Assembly (NCBI GenBank): GCA_002410505.1
Contig: DHSO01000013.1
Location: 1 to 28,058 of the forward strand
Direction: 5' to 3'
Length of the DNA: 28,058 bases
Source of the DNA: Cloacimonetes bacterium UBA5284
GTDB taxonomy: Bacteria > Cloacimonadota > Cloacimonadia > Cloacimonadales > Cloacimonadaceae
A model generated the notes under the pieces. The model did not search any database and had not been told where the DNA came from. It saw nothing but the letters and a program-made list of their open reading frames with translations. The position numbers and the translations under genes were made by a program. Below, piece after piece: positions 6,518-15,383 of this stretch. Each line of letters opens with the position of its first letter. Position 1 is the stretch's first letter.

Positions 6518-6781
6518 CTAAAATAAACTTGCCAGTATCCTTTTCAGGATGTTTAAGAGAAGATAAGCCACTATTGGCGAAAAATCAAGGCCCATGTTTG
6601 GCATCATTCTGCGTAATGGCCCCAATATGGGTTCGGTCATGGAAAACAGGAATCTGTATATGGGGTTGTATGGATTCTGCACCAGCCAACTGGCTATAAC
6701 CCGGGCAAAGATAATCAGGTTGTAGATGTCGATCATCCTGATAATCAGGACTATGATAAGTACTTGGGGACTGTATCCCAT
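6518..6781 (-). CDS. YggT-family membrane protein
   Basis: This protein of about 87 residues has two hydrophobic segments (about 6-32 and 67-85) flanking the YggT signature: FARVIASWLV followed by NPYNPIYRFLFSMTEPILGP and LRRMMP. Family members are integral membrane proteins often encoded beside division or septum genes; the molecular function is unsettled. The ATG at 6781 overlaps the tdk stop as TGATG and has GAGGT 9 nt upstream, so it is preferred over the TTG one codon earlier. The divIVA-like gene begins 14 nt downstream. Confidence 0.88.
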   Translation of the reverse strand: MGYSPQVLIIVLIIRMIDIYNLIIFARVIASWLVQNPYNPIYRFLFSMTEPILGPLRRMMPNMGLDFSPIVAYLLLNILKRILASLF

Positions 6782-7341
6782 CAATCCAGTACCTCATGGC
6801 AATTGCGGCATCGTGCTTCATAGGCTTCTACGCTGCCAACCAGGATCTGTTCACCTTTGTGTACCGTTCTTTGTGTTCTGTTCGCAGGATTGCCGCACTT
6901 CACGCAAATAGCCAGATTTTTGGTTACATATTCAGCAATAGCCAGCAACTGGGGTATGCTGCCAAATGGGGCACCTTTATAATCCTGATCCAGGCCGGCC
7001 ACGATCACCCGATAACCCTGGTCTGCCAGATCATTGCAGATTCCAACTATCGATTCGTCAAAAAATTGAGCTTCATCAATGGCGACAATCTGGGTGTCTT
7101 CCTGCAGGAAAGGATAAATTTCGGATGGTTCATTGATGGCGATGGAAGGTGCTTGCATATTGGAATGAGATACAATATTCTGGGCGTCGTAACGGTCGTC
7201 TATGGCAGGTTTGAATACGAGTACCTTTTGTCTGGCATATTCAGCTCGCCGTATACGTCGGATCAATTCTTCGGTTTTTCCGCTGAACATGCTTCCGCAG
7301 ATCACTTCTATCCAACCGGTTTTGTTGTTTATGATATTCAC
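6781..7341 (-). CDS. tdk: Thymidine kinase (type II, zinc-binding)
   Basis: It phosphorylates thymidine to dTMP with ATP in pyrimidine salvage. With the start at 7341 (186 residues), the features are a P-loop GSMFSGKT (16-23), DEAQFF with the catalytic Glu (E90), GLDQDYKGAPF (116-126) and a zinc-binding four-cysteine site (C146, C149, C178, C181). The GTG at 7341 is chosen because AGGAG lies exactly 7 nt before it and the kinase fold begins within ten residues (GWIEVICGS). An upstream in-frame ATG at 7407 would add 22 residues unlike the family and lacks a ribosome-binding site. First gene of the tdk-yggT-divIVA-pnp run. Confidence 0.93.
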   Translation of the reverse strand: MNIINNKTGWIEVICGSMFSGKTEELIRRIRRAEYARQKVLVFKPAIDDRYDAQNIVSHSNMQAPSIAINEPSEIYPFLQEDTQIVAIDEAQFFDESIVGICNDLADQGYRVIVAGLDQDYKGAPFGSIPQLLAIAEYVTKNLAICVKCGNPANRTQRTVHKGEQILVGSVEAYEARCRNCHEVLD

Positions 7342-7418
7342 TATAACACTCCTGTAGGGATTGTAAGCCCGATTTATCCAAGCTCTGAGCAGGGGGATTT
7401 TTGTCAAATGCTTTATGC

Positions 7419-7453
7419 GAAAAATAAAACCCGCGGAATATATGTCCGCGGGC
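7419..7453 (-). terminator. Strong rho-independent terminator after iorB
   Basis: On the minus strand a perfect 8-bp stem CCCGCGGA/TCCGCGGG (plus-strand arms 7430-7437 and 7445-7452, 7-nt loop) is followed by TTTTATTTTT. It begins about 20 nt after the iorB stop and separates iorAB from tdk. Confidence 0.92.
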
Positions 7454-7473
7454 TCAGTCTATTATTCAGATGT

Positions 7474-8043
7474 TTATTTTGTTGCCATGCCTGCTTGCAA
7501 CGCTTTCAGATTGGATTGCACGATGGCATCGCCTTTACGGCTGAAGATGCTCTTTATACTATCCTCAATCTCTTCCGCAGTAAAGCCCAGGTGTTTGATG
7601 GCCGAACCCAATACTACGATGTTCATCGCGCGCGGGGCTTTGATGTCTTTAGCGATCTGGTCGGCATCAAAAAGTATGTGGTTTTTTACGCCTTTGATGC
7701 TTTTGTACACCTCATCCACTTCTGGGTAATTGGGGATATTGATGAAGGGCTTGGAATTTGTAATGATCCAGCCATCTTCAGCCAGGAAAGGCAAATAACG
7801 CAAGCTTTCCATTGGCTCTACGGAGAGGATCATGTCGGCATCACCCATAGTGATGAGATCGCTGTGGATCTCGCTGTCGGAAAGGCGTAAATGGCTCTGC
7901 ACATCACCACCGCGTTGACTCATTCCATGTACTTCTGCTTGTTTAAGCTGCCAACCTCTCTTTAGGGCAGCGTGGCCCAATATAGTCGCGATAGTCAGGA
8001 TACCCTGTCCGCCGACTCCGGCAAGAATAATATCTTTCTTCAT
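7474..8043 (-). CDS. iorB: Indolepyruvate ferredoxin oxidoreductase, beta subunit
   Basis: The 189-residue protein belongs to the gamma-domain family of 2-oxoacid:ferredoxin oxidoreductases. It starts with GVGGQGILT (residues 9-17) and has the conserved HGMSQRGGDVQSHLR (about 39-53) and a central SVEPMESLRYLPF. With IorA it decarboxylates aryl-pyruvates, made by transamination of aromatic amino acids, to aryl-acetyl-CoA and passes electrons to ferredoxin. The start lies 1 nt after the iorA stop, so the subunits are translationally coupled. A strong terminator follows. This fits amino-acid fermentation. Confidence 0.93.
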   Translation of the reverse strand: MKKDIILAGVGGQGILTIATILGHAALKRGWQLKQAEVHGMSQRGGDVQSHLRLSDSEIHSDLITMGDADMILSVEPMESLRYLPFLAEDGWIITNSKPFINIPNYPEVDEVYKSIKGVKNHILFDADQIAKDIKAPRAMNIVVLGSAIKHLGFTAEEIEDSIKSIFSRKGDAIVQSNLKALQAGMATK

Positions 8044-8044
8044 C

Positions 8045-9646
8045 TTAAGACTCCCTTTTATTCCTTTTTTTCAGGGTTTGCACACATTCACGACGCGGGA
8101 TCACCACCGAGACACCCTCATAGGCAATCTCTTCTTTGTAGATGCGGGTCATCTCTTCATGGTTCTTAACGAAGGGGAAGAAGGTGCGGATATGTTCTTT
8201 TTCTACACCCAGACCCAGACAGATTTCTTCCAATCTGCCCATGGCAGTATAATCCTGACCACCTGTCATACCGGTAGTGCTGTTGTCCAAAATGATTACT
8301 ACAATATTGGTCTTGTCGTAAATGCAGTCCATCAAACCGGTCATGCCGCTGTGGGTGAATGTGCTGTCACCGATCACCGCTATGGCAGGGAATAGACCGC
8401 TATCTGAGGCACCTTTTGCCATGGTGATAGAGGCTCCCATGTCCACACAGGAATTTATAGCGTTGTATGGTGGCATAAAACCGAGAGTGTAGCATCCGAT
8501 ATCGCTGAATACATGGCCACGACCATACTCCTTGATGGCTTCATTCAGAGCCAGATAACTGTCCGCGTGAGGGCAGCCCACACAGAGCGCAGGCGGACGT
8601 CCAACCACTGTATCCGGGATATCTTTGCCATATTTGATTGGCATTCCCAAAGCTTTGCCTACTTTATTGGGATTCAATTCTCCATCACGATCCAAGCTTC
8701 CATCCAATCTTCCATGAATGGGCTTTTGTCCCTTGAAGGCCATGCCTTTGCAGAGCTCCTCCAAAACAGGCATTCCTTCTTCGAAAAGGTAGAGGCAGTC
8801 ACATTTATCATAGAGCTCTCTGATTTTGGTAGTTGGGGCAGGATATTGGCAAACCTTTATCACTGGATAGGGGATGGGTGTAGAACCAAACACTTCTCTA
8901 AGATAGTTGTAGCCGAGACCGGTGGTGATGATACCCTTACTATAGTCTTTGGCGTCTAGATCAAAGCTGTTGAAAGGACTCGTGAGCGCTTCAGCCTCAA
9001 ACTTCTCTTGAAGAGAAATCAGATTCTTGTACTTCTTGCGCGCGATGGCGGGAAGTAGCATGAATTGAAAGAGATCTTCAGGTTTCTGCATGGAGTTTTG
9101 GGAATTTCGCTCTCTCCTTTGAACTCCGCTGCGAGAGTGGGAAAGACGAGTGGTGAGGCGTATCATTACGGGAATGTGATACTTTTCGGAAAGTTCAAAT
9201 CCGTAGAACGCCATGTCGTAGCATTCCTGTTGGTTGGAGGGTTCCAGCATGGGGATCATGGCAAAATGACCGTAGTTTCGGGAATCTTGTTCATTTTGCG
9301 AAGAGTGCATGGAGGGATCGTCCGCAACAGCAACAATGAAACCACCGTGAGCTCCGGTCATCGCTGAATTCATAAATGGATCAGCGGCGACATTGAGGCC
9401 AACATGCTTCATGGTAACCATAGCTCGTTTACCGGCATAGCTCATGCCTAAAGCTGATTCATAGGCAGTTTTTTCGTTTGAAGACCAAGTGCGGTGCACC
9501 TTATCTTCGATGGCTTGTTTAGATTTTTGAACGTATTCAATAATCTCGGTGGATGGAGTGCCAGGATAACCGTAGAATCCAGAGATTCCAGCATCTAGAG
9601 CACCTTGCGCGAGGGCTTCGTCGCCCAGTAGCATCATTTTTTCCAC
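8045..9646 (-). CDS. iorA: Indolepyruvate ferredoxin oxidoreductase, alpha subunit, lacking the C-terminal ferredoxin domain
   Basis: The N-terminal half holds the pyrimidine-binding oxidoreductase domain (GDEALAQGALDAG, GYPGTPSTE). The C-terminal half is the thiamine-diphosphate domain, with PPALCVGCPH (351-360), GDSTFTHSG (426-434) and DNSTTGMTGG (454-463). The protein ends at residue 533, after RRECVQTLKKRN. Many IorA proteins continue for roughly 60-100 residues with two [4Fe-4S] clusters, and no CxxCxxC cluster motif is present here. The electron-transfer domain is therefore absent or supplied by a separate ferredoxin; the stop is followed at once by iorB, so a frameshift is unlikely. 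GTG start at 9646 with AGGAG 7 nt upstream. Substrate range beyond aryl-pyruvates cannot be read from sequence. Confidence 0.92.
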   Translation of the reverse strand: MEKMMLLGDEALAQGALDAGISGFYGYPGTPSTEIIEYVQKSKQAIEDKVHRTWSSNEKTAYESALGMSYAGKRAMVTMKHVGLNVAADPFMNSAMTGAHGGFIVAVADDPSMHSSQNEQDSRNYGHFAMIPMLEPSNQQECYDMAFYGFELSEKYHIPVMIRLTTRLSHSRSGVQRRERNSQNSMQKPEDLFQFMLLPAIARKKYKNLISLQEKFEAEALTSPFNSFDLDAKDYSKGIITTGLGYNYLREVFGSTPIPYPVIKVCQYPAPTTKIRELYDKCDCLYLFEEGMPVLEELCKGMAFKGQKPIHGRLDGSLDRDGELNPNKVGKALGMPIKYGKDIPDTVVGRPPALCVGCPHADSYLALNEAIKEYGRGHVFSDIGCYTLGFMPPYNAINSCVDMGASITMAKGASDSGLFPAIAVIGDSTFTHSGMTGLMDCIYDKTNIVVIILDNSTTGMTGGQDYTAMGRLEEICLGLGVEKEHIRTFFPFVKNHEEMTRIYKEEIAYEGVSVVIPRRECVQTLKKRNKRES

Positions 9647-9916
9647 TAAAGGACTCCTTTATCTTTATTTTTGTATTCAATAATATCACATATCAAAAGA
9701 CCCGGATCCGGCATGGTATAAACGAGGAAAAGCATTAGCAGGGGTATCCGAACTTTTTCTATCTAGTTTTACAATGATGTCAGTTTACCGGTATTCGTCA
9801 AGGAAATTCTCAGACAAGACGGGTGACCATGCACACATGGTCAATATGGAATAATAATAGTGACAAGTACTCTTCCGATGCATATAACACTGCCACTGAT
9901 CTGTGATAAAGGAGCT
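9647..9916. other. Intergenic region between the polysaccharide operon and iorA
   Basis: These 270 bp contain a perfect 8-bp hairpin with a 4-nt loop (TGACCATG at 9824-9831, CATGGTCA at 9836-9843) but no T-run, so it is not a standard terminator. A 6-bp ATAAAG/CTTTAT hairpin lies near 9906-9920 at the flippase stop. The iorA ribosome-binding site AGGAG is at its lower end. No clear -35/-10 pair for iorA was found. Confidence 0.5.
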
Positions 9917-11530
9917 TTATGATGTTTTGCTGGACAGCCGGCTGATCAGGTAAGCTTTTATCCTATCCCGTTCTTGCTTTCGAACCCCTAAAGCCCATGT
10001 GAGTAGCATAAAAACTACAATTGAGAGGACGATGTAGGCTAAAACAGTGAAAAGTGAGGCGGGATAATTCACATGATAGAGAGTGAGCGCGAATGCAGCA
10101 CTGATGGATGCAATTATGACCGTGGGACCGATAGCTGTTTTCAAGTATTCACCTATGCTGATATCTGCGAATCTGCAGGCTAGCGGAATATTGAAGAAAA
10201 CTGCCAGGAAGAAGTTTGGTATGAAGGTGCCCAAAGCTACCCCGATGATCTCCCTATCCGGGATATAGATGGCAAAATATGCCAGGATATCCGGAAGAAT
10301 CCTGATCAACAGTATGCTCAAGCCTAGGTTTGCAACGGCTTCGATACAGGCAACGATTGCCAGTATCTTGTGGTGATTTGCCATCAACAATACATATACC
10401 GAAGATGACCGGAAAAAAAGCAGAATATACATGGATAGCAGCAAGATGATGGCTACAATAATGCCGGCACTATGATCCAGGTCCAGCCAGATATTCAAGA
10501 TAGGCTTTACATAGACCAGCAAGGGAATCAACAACATGGAAGCAATGAGTCCCATCAAACGATTGGATTGCAGTAGAACCCGGGTCATTTTAGATTTATC
10601 TCCCGCAGCAAAGAGTGTCGCGGATATAGGCCCCAGATTATCCAAAAACTGCGCAGAAAAGCGTTGGTAGGTATCCGCAAGCCGGATTGATATCTGATAT
10701 ATCGCAACCAGTGCCACAGAGCCAAAGATGGAGATAATCATTTGGTCGGTTTTGAGAATTATTAGATTGGTGAATGTGATGAGATAGGCAAACAGAGAGA
10801 AACCAAGCACAGAGCGCAAAAGGCTGGAATCGTATAGAGACGGATGGATGCGAAAAGTGGGAATGAGGCGACGTACTATGTACATCATGCTGAGGCTGGA
10901 GAGGAGATTGGTGCCCATAGCTACAAAAACCATACCTTTGAGATTAAGATCAAAATGGATCATTAGGGCAATTCCAATGAAATTCAGTATGATAAAAGTG
11001 CTTTGGATGAGGTTGCGGGTGTGCATTCTTTGCAATCCACGCAAGACCTCTGCGAAAAAGCCGAAAGGAAAACAAAGCGCCGAGCCAATTCCGAAAAAGA
11101 GCGTGACCTTACGGAAATACGAGAGGTTAGCCGCTTCAAAATCGAATATATGCGGCAGGTTGTAGCTGAGAATTACCGCGAACCCAACAATAAACAAAGC
11201 GAAGACTGAATAGGTAAAAAACACGGTACTTACAATACGGTTGTATTTGTTCCAATCTTTACTTACACTGCACTCACTGGTATGTTTCTGGATGGCTGTT
11301 CCAAAACCGAAATCCAATAGCAAAGAGTAGCCAAAGATAGACCACAACAAGGCCCAAAAGCCGTATTCTTCCCGGCTGAGGCCCTTGAAGAGGATTCTGG
11401 TAAGAAATATGGTAACAAATATGCTGATTAGCATCTTTCCATAGTTTGAAAGAGTATTTATCAGTATGCGCTCACGCATTCCAGCGTTCGAGCCGTAGTT
11501 CTTGTTTGGGGCGCGATTATCGTCTCGCAA
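9917..11530 (-). CDS. Wzx-type polysaccharide flippase (MOP superfamily)
   Basis: The protein of about 537 residues has 12-14 hydrophobic segments and the N-terminal pattern of lipid-linked oligosaccharide flippases (NTLSNYGKMLISIFVTIFLT, then RILFKGLSREEYGFWALLW). Such proteins move undecaprenyl-pyrophosphate-linked repeat units to the periplasmic face before polymerisation. The start is uncertain: TTG at 11530 has AAAGG 6 nt upstream, while ATG at 11479 (residue 18) has only a weak site but fits the usual short N-terminus. It is the last gene of the operon, 18 nt after the OmpA/PEGA lipoprotein gene, and no strong terminator follows. Specificity is unknown. Confidence 0.88.
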   Translation of the reverse strand: MRDDNRAPNKNYGSNAGMRERILINTLSNYGKMLISIFVTIFLTRILFKGLSREEYGFWALLWSIFGYSLLLDFGFGTAIQKHTSECSVSKDWNKYNRIVSTVFFTYSVFALFIVGFAVILSYNLPHIFDFEAANLSYFRKVTLFFGIGSALCFPFGFFAEVLRGLQRMHTRNLIQSTFIILNFIGIALMIHFDLNLKGMVFVAMGTNLLSSLSMMYIVRRLIPTFRIHPSLYDSSLLRSVLGFSLFAYLITFTNLIILKTDQMIISIFGSVALVAIYQISIRLADTYQRFSAQFLDNLGPISATLFAAGDKSKMTRVLLQSNRLMGLIASMLLIPLLVYVKPILNIWLDLDHSAGIIVAIILLLSMYILLFFRSSSVYVLLMANHHKILAIVACIEAVANLGLSILLIRILPDILAYFAIYIPDREIIGVALGTFIPNFFLAVFFNIPLACRFADISIGEYLKTAIGPTVIIASISAAFALTLYHVNYPASLFTVLAYIVLSIVVFMLLTWALGVRKQERDRIKAYLISRLSSKTS

Positions 11531-11548
11531 AATTACCTTTGTAATGGT

Positions 11549-12343
11549 TTAAAAAGTGGAGTCGCGTAAGATAAACAGCACTTTGCGATTTTCTTGAAGA
11601 TCCATTTCCATTCCTTCGGTTTTTATCGAAGAGATTTTGCCCTGTCCCACGGCAGTCAGGCGGTTTGTCTTTATCCCTTTTTGAATCAGGAATTCTTTCA
11701 CGGCATTCGCTCTGTTCAGAGAAAGCTCCAAGTTGTACTTATCGCTGGCACGGTAGTCTGCAAAACCCAAGATATCCAGATGTGTCGCGGGATTTGACAC
11801 CAGCATATCCACCAGTAACATCAGTTTATCATATTCGCTGGCTTTCACTGTATGGCTGTCTGTATCAAAATAGATTGAGGGGGGTATCAATGTTTTTGTC
11901 TCTACTAGTGTGTTTTCAATATAAACTGTGTCAACTTTGGTTTCTACGATGATCTCAGGAGCGGGCTTTTCAGGAGGGACAAACTCGCTTTCTTCGTTTC
12001 TGTCGTAGCTCTCCGGATAATGATTCATGTAGATCGTCATGGTCCGGGGGATAGGGGGTATCATCAGAAAGATGTTTTGAGTATACTGATTGGGATACAA
12101 GGGCACGGCTTTTATGTTCACCATGCGGCTGTCTTCATGACTGATCCTATAATTGAGGGGCGATTCCCCGATCTCCCGTTCATTAATGAATATCTTGGCT
12201 TTGGTGGGAAGAGTACGAATCTTCAGGGTTTCAGAAAACATACCCCGTTCTTCGTTTAGCACCTTATGTTTGTTCTGAGAGCAGGCTCCAATGCTGAGCA
12301 ATAGCATTATCAACAGTAAAAGAGTAGTTCTGTGTATGTTCAT
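11549..12343 (-). CDS. OmpA-family lipoprotein with PEGA-like domain
   Basis: A lipoprotein signal (LSIGAC, lipidated C21) is followed by a PEGA-like domain (about 40-95; LKIRTLPTKAKIFINEREIG and SPLNY), a Pro/Glu-rich linker and an OmpA C-terminal domain (about 150-260; DILGFADYRASDKYNLELSL, NRANAVKEFL, then ENRKVLF). OmpA-C domains bind peptidoglycan, so the protein probably tethers an envelope assembly to the wall. AGAGGAT precedes the ATG at 12343. Within the polysaccharide operon it may stabilise the export machinery or mark its site; that is inference. It lies 2 nt after the GT4 stop. Confidence 0.85.
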   Translation of the reverse strand: MNIHRTTLLLLIMLLLSIGACSQNKHKVLNEERGMFSETLKIRTLPTKAKIFINEREIGESPLNYRISHEDSRMVNIKAVPLYPNQYTQNIFLMIPPIPRTMTIYMNHYPESYDRNEESEFVPPEKPAPEIIVETKVDTVYIENTLVETKTLIPPSIYFDTDSHTVKASEYDKLMLLVDMLVSNPATHLDILGFADYRASDKYNLELSLNRANAVKEFLIQKGIKTNRLTAVGQGKISSIKTEGMEMDLQENRKVLFILRDSTF

Positions 12344-12345
12344 AA

Positions 12346-13530
12346 TTATCCTCTCTGAGAATGATAGTATTCATTGCTGATGTTTATCAGCGTGGTTTCC
12401 ATTGTAGCTCTTAGCTTGTTTATTTCATATTTGTTGGCGACAGTATTGCGGGCTTTATCGCGGATGGCGTTAAATTCATCTTCCCGCAATTCATACAGCT
12501 TTAGGATAGCTGAGGCAAGAGCGGAGACAGAAGAGGCTTGCACGAGAAATCCATTGATTCCGGAATCAATAATCTCTTTGGGGCCATAGGCATCAGTGGC
12601 TATCACGATCAGGCCGTATGACATAGCTTCGATAATGATTCGGCCAAAGGCCTCACGAGCAAGTGTGGGCATCAGTAAAACATCGTAGTCTGGTAGTATG
12701 GTAGAGACATCATGATATTTGCCCCGGAAGCGAATATTGTTGCCAAGCCGAAGATTCTCGATCTGAGCATTGAGATGGTCGATGTAGTCTGGATCGCCAT
12801 CTCCATATACATCCAACCCAAAATCCGGATGTAAATCACGCACTTGATGTGCTGCCTTGATACAAAGCTCAAGACCCTTATTTACTTCGATTCTTCCGGC
12901 AAACACAAAGCGAAGAGGCTTATGTATAGGCCCAATCTGTTGTATGGGTAAAGCTACCCCTCTGGGTATGTGGTAGATGTGCCGGCTTTGATACCTTTTG
13001 CTAAGCTCCTGTATCATCCAATCGGAAACAGCTATTACCGGATCCAAATCCAATCTGCCGCCAACCGTGAAAGGCAATTGCCTCTTTAGCCAGCGATACG
13101 CCCTACTTTTCAGCCCTGTACCTATATAGCTGTCCGGCCAGAAATCTCCGATGTCAAATACTTTGGGATAGCCTTGATTTTGCACTGCGAATACAGAAGC
13201 CAGAGATATGCCCTTCTGATTTCCGAAGTATACCAGATCGGGTGTTACAAGATCAAGAGCAGAAAGAGTGAGAGCGTAATTGTGCTTTTCTACCCGGTGT
13301 TTGTTTCGCATGCCGGGATGCTGGTAGTCTATAAAATGCAGAGCTCTTAATGGACGTGTGATTATCGCAGATACCGGTGCATCTTGCAGGTCACTACTTC
13401 TCCTGTTTCCAGTTAGGATGTATATATCGTGTCCCTGCCGTGAAAGGTAATCCATGTTATCTTTCACAGAGATTTCGTAGCCCCCTTCAAAATATGGAGG
13501 ATAGAGATTTGTAATGCAGAGAATTCTCAT
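12346..13530 (-). CDS. GT4-family glycosyltransferase
   Basis: A GT-B fold glycosyltransferase of 394 residues. The N-terminal Rossmann domain starts MRILCITNLYPPYFEGGYE. The C-terminal donor-binding domain contains FAGRIEVNKGLELCIKA, the EX7E signature EAFGRIIIEAMSYG and a following IATDAYGPKEIIDSG. Such enzymes retain anomeric configuration and use nucleotide sugars to extend the lipid-linked repeat unit at the cytoplasmic face. Its start overlaps the stop of the small membrane protein (ATGA). Donor and acceptor are not predictable. Confidence 0.92.
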   Translation of the reverse strand: MRILCITNLYPPYFEGGYEISVKDNMDYLSRQGHDIYILTGNRRSSDLQDAPVSAIITRPLRALHFIDYQHPGMRNKHRVEKHNYALTLSALDLVTPDLVYFGNQKGISLASVFAVQNQGYPKVFDIGDFWPDSYIGTGLKSRAYRWLKRQLPFTVGGRLDLDPVIAVSDWMIQELSKRYQSRHIYHIPRGVALPIQQIGPIHKPLRFVFAGRIEVNKGLELCIKAAHQVRDLHPDFGLDVYGDGDPDYIDHLNAQIENLRLGNNIRFRGKYHDVSTILPDYDVLLMPTLAREAFGRIIIEAMSYGLIVIATDAYGPKEIIDSGINGFLVQASSVSALASAILKLYELREDEFNAIRDKARNTVANKYEINKLRATMETTLINISNEYYHSQRG

Positions 13531-13925
13531 GAGAGCCTGGCCTTGATGATGTCTTTTAAATGAAGATCAGGAAAGAGATCGATACCTACGTAGGATTTTA
13601 GCAGATACAGAAGATACAAAAACAAAATCAGAAGTACCAGGAACATCACGATATAGGTAACTATCCTGGCCACGGTTGTAAGGCCGACATTCATGTCGCC
13701 TTTATCCAGGGATTTATATTGGTTTCTGGTGTCTTTTCCAAATATGAAGACAACATACCAATAGCGGATGAACCAGAATGAAAACCTGATGTCGATGATA
13801 CCCAAAGATGGAACCGGGGGAAGCATACGTTTCATCAAACTCATGAGTTCTTTTCTCTGTTCGTGGCTGAGGGTTTCTTTGATGCCTCTGCCACCGATTG
13901 TTCGTTTGCGTTCTTTATCCGGCAT
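13527..13925 (-). CDS. Small membrane protein in the polysaccharide operon, unknown
   Basis: This 132-residue protein is not recognised. A basic N-terminus (residues 1-33) is followed by an aromatic-rich patch (IRFSFWFIRYWYVVFIFG, about 46-63) that may lie in the membrane interface. A strong membrane helix lies at about 86-110 (IVTYIVMFLVLLILFLYLLY), then a short amphipathic tail. GGAGG precedes the ATG at 13925. It overlaps the polymerase gene by 11 nt upstream and the GT4 gene by 4 nt downstream, so its product is probably made with both. It may be an accessory to polymerisation or glycosyl transfer; that is conjecture. Confidence 0.75.
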   Translation of the reverse strand: MPDKERKRTIGGRGIKETLSHEQRKELMSLMKRMLPPVPSLGIIDIRFSFWFIRYWYVVFIFGKDTRNQYKSLDKGDMNVGLTTVARIVTYIVMFLVLLILFLYLLYLLKSYVGIDLFPDLHLKDIIKARLS

Positions 13926-15318
13926 TATTGCCTCCGGTAAAAGCGATACGCTGATGGGTACTGAGGTTTCTGGGCATTTGTTTTTTATGGTAACGATAGC
14001 GCTTTTCCAATTTGCTCATCACGGCAATCATAGCAAACATGAGCATTATCTGATAGAAATTGTTGGTCTGTTTCAAGACCCATTCCAGAGTGGATTCCAA
14101 ATATATCGCCAAAAGCCCTCCCGTCAATCCGATCGCAAAATATTGGTAGTCAGATCCCACATACTTGAACATATTGCTGACATTCATGAAGAAGTAGTAA
14201 AAGAGAAAGATGAGGAATATCAGCATAGTATGCCATCCGGATTCTGCTGCGACCATCAGATAGACGGTCTCCACCAGCCCGTTTTGCTCTGTTTCGTCCT
14301 CAGGATCGTGCATTTCGATGTGAGCACCATAACTATAGGGCGGGTTTATCTTTATGCCAAAGTTGTTCAAACCTACTCCGAATAGCTTGTCGTTTGCCAT
14401 GTTAACCGCTGCAGTAGCCAGATCTTTGCGCACATTTGCAGATTCCATCGGAGCGGTTTGAAAACGTTCACTGATACTATTCCAAGCTTTTCCCAGGATG
14501 CTAAGAGATACAACAATCAACAGCACTGAAACCATAACTTTTTTTGCACTGGACCCGCTGAGAAAAGACAAACCCAGCACTACGGCTATAGCCAGGGCAT
14601 ATAGCACCAGTCCGGCTCTGGACAAAGTCGATATTATGGAGACTGAAGTCATGGCAAAGAAAAGCAGCCAATATGAGAAGTGCAAATTGCTGATATCTTT
14701 CTTGTTCAGCAAATAGGAAAATATCAACGAGCCAAGAATGATGCTATACATCACGAGTGAGTTCTGATGGGGGAAAGGCCCGAAGGATTGGAATCTACCC
14801 TCGATGTATTTCTGGATCATGACTTCCACAAATATATAGATGGTAACAGCAGCCACTCCTTTCAGGAAGTCATTGAACTGGTCAAAGCTGTTCACATAAT
14901 TGTATACTACGTAAAAGAATATAAACATACGTAGCATTTTCCAGATTTCAAACCAGGAAAAGAGAGGGATGGCAGCGTTGAAGATGGATACAGCGCTAAA
15001 GATCAGGTATAGTAAGAATGTCCACGAACCGGGTGGAAGATGCAAATGGTAATAATCTCGCCGCTTCAGGATGATCAGGAAAATGATGAGAGTGCATAGA
15101 TCCACCATACCTATCTCGAAACCGCGTGAGGTGAGCCGGAAGGTCTCACGAGATACAAAATTGATATCTTCCATGCGCACAGTAAAAAACATCATCATGA
15201 AAAATATGATGCGTTCGATTATCGGGTACTTTAGCGACAGAGTATAGCCCAGCGGAACTCCAATGAACAAAGAGATAAAGAATAAGATATATTTCAGTTG
15301 AGACAGGGATTCAGTCAC
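13915..15318 (-). CDS. O-antigen ligase / Wzy-type polymerase family protein
   Basis: A polytopic protein of 467 residues with about 10-12 membrane segments. Family marks are FGPFPHQNSLVMY (about 178-190), STLSRAGLVLY (about 230-240), the large periplasmic loop with LFGVGLNNFGI, and QNGLVETVYLMVAAESGW before the last helices. Members either polymerise lipid-linked repeat units (Wzy) or ligate glycan to an acceptor (WaaL). A Wzx-type flippase and a Wzc-like protein in the same operon favour the polymerase role. GTG start at 15318 with GAGGA 6 nt upstream. A 65-nt gap separates it from the Wza-like gene. Confidence 0.87.
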   Translation of the reverse strand: MTESLSQLKYILFFISLFIGVPLGYTLSLKYPIIERIIFFMMMFFTVRMEDINFVSRETFRLTSRGFEIGMVDLCTLIIFLIILKRRDYYHLHLPPGSWTFLLYLIFSAVSIFNAAIPLFSWFEIWKMLRMFIFFYVVYNYVNSFDQFNDFLKGVAAVTIYIFVEVMIQKYIEGRFQSFGPFPHQNSLVMYSIILGSLIFSYLLNKKDISNLHFSYWLLFFAMTSVSIISTLSRAGLVLYALAIAVVLGLSFLSGSSAKKVMVSVLLIVVSLSILGKAWNSISERFQTAPMESANVRKDLATAAVNMANDKLFGVGLNNFGIKINPPYSYGAHIEMHDPEDETEQNGLVETVYLMVAAESGWHTMLIFLIFLFYYFFMNVSNMFKYVGSDYQYFAIGLTGGLLAIYLESTLEWVLKQTNNFYQIMLMFAMIAVMSKLEKRYRYHKKQMPRNLSTHQRIAFTGGNNAG

Positions 15319-15383
15319 CTGTATTCCTCGTATGCAAAAAGCTTCTGATGCATCTTATCAACATCGTTTCTTAACCGGTTCTA

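Noticed and set aside
7402..7407. TTGACA upstream of tdk as a promoter
   Set aside because: A perfect -35 box, but no acceptable -10 lies 16-18 nt downstream; only TTGGAT at 20 nt.
6796..7890. A long plus-strand open frame of 364 codons
   Set aside because: It runs antisense through tdk, the iorB terminator and most of iorB, all firmly identified on the other strand; its translation resembles no family and has no ribosome-binding site.
9824..9843. Terminator of the polysaccharide operon
   Set aside because: The 8-bp stem is perfect but no T-run follows on the minus strand and it lies 75-90 nt past the stop.
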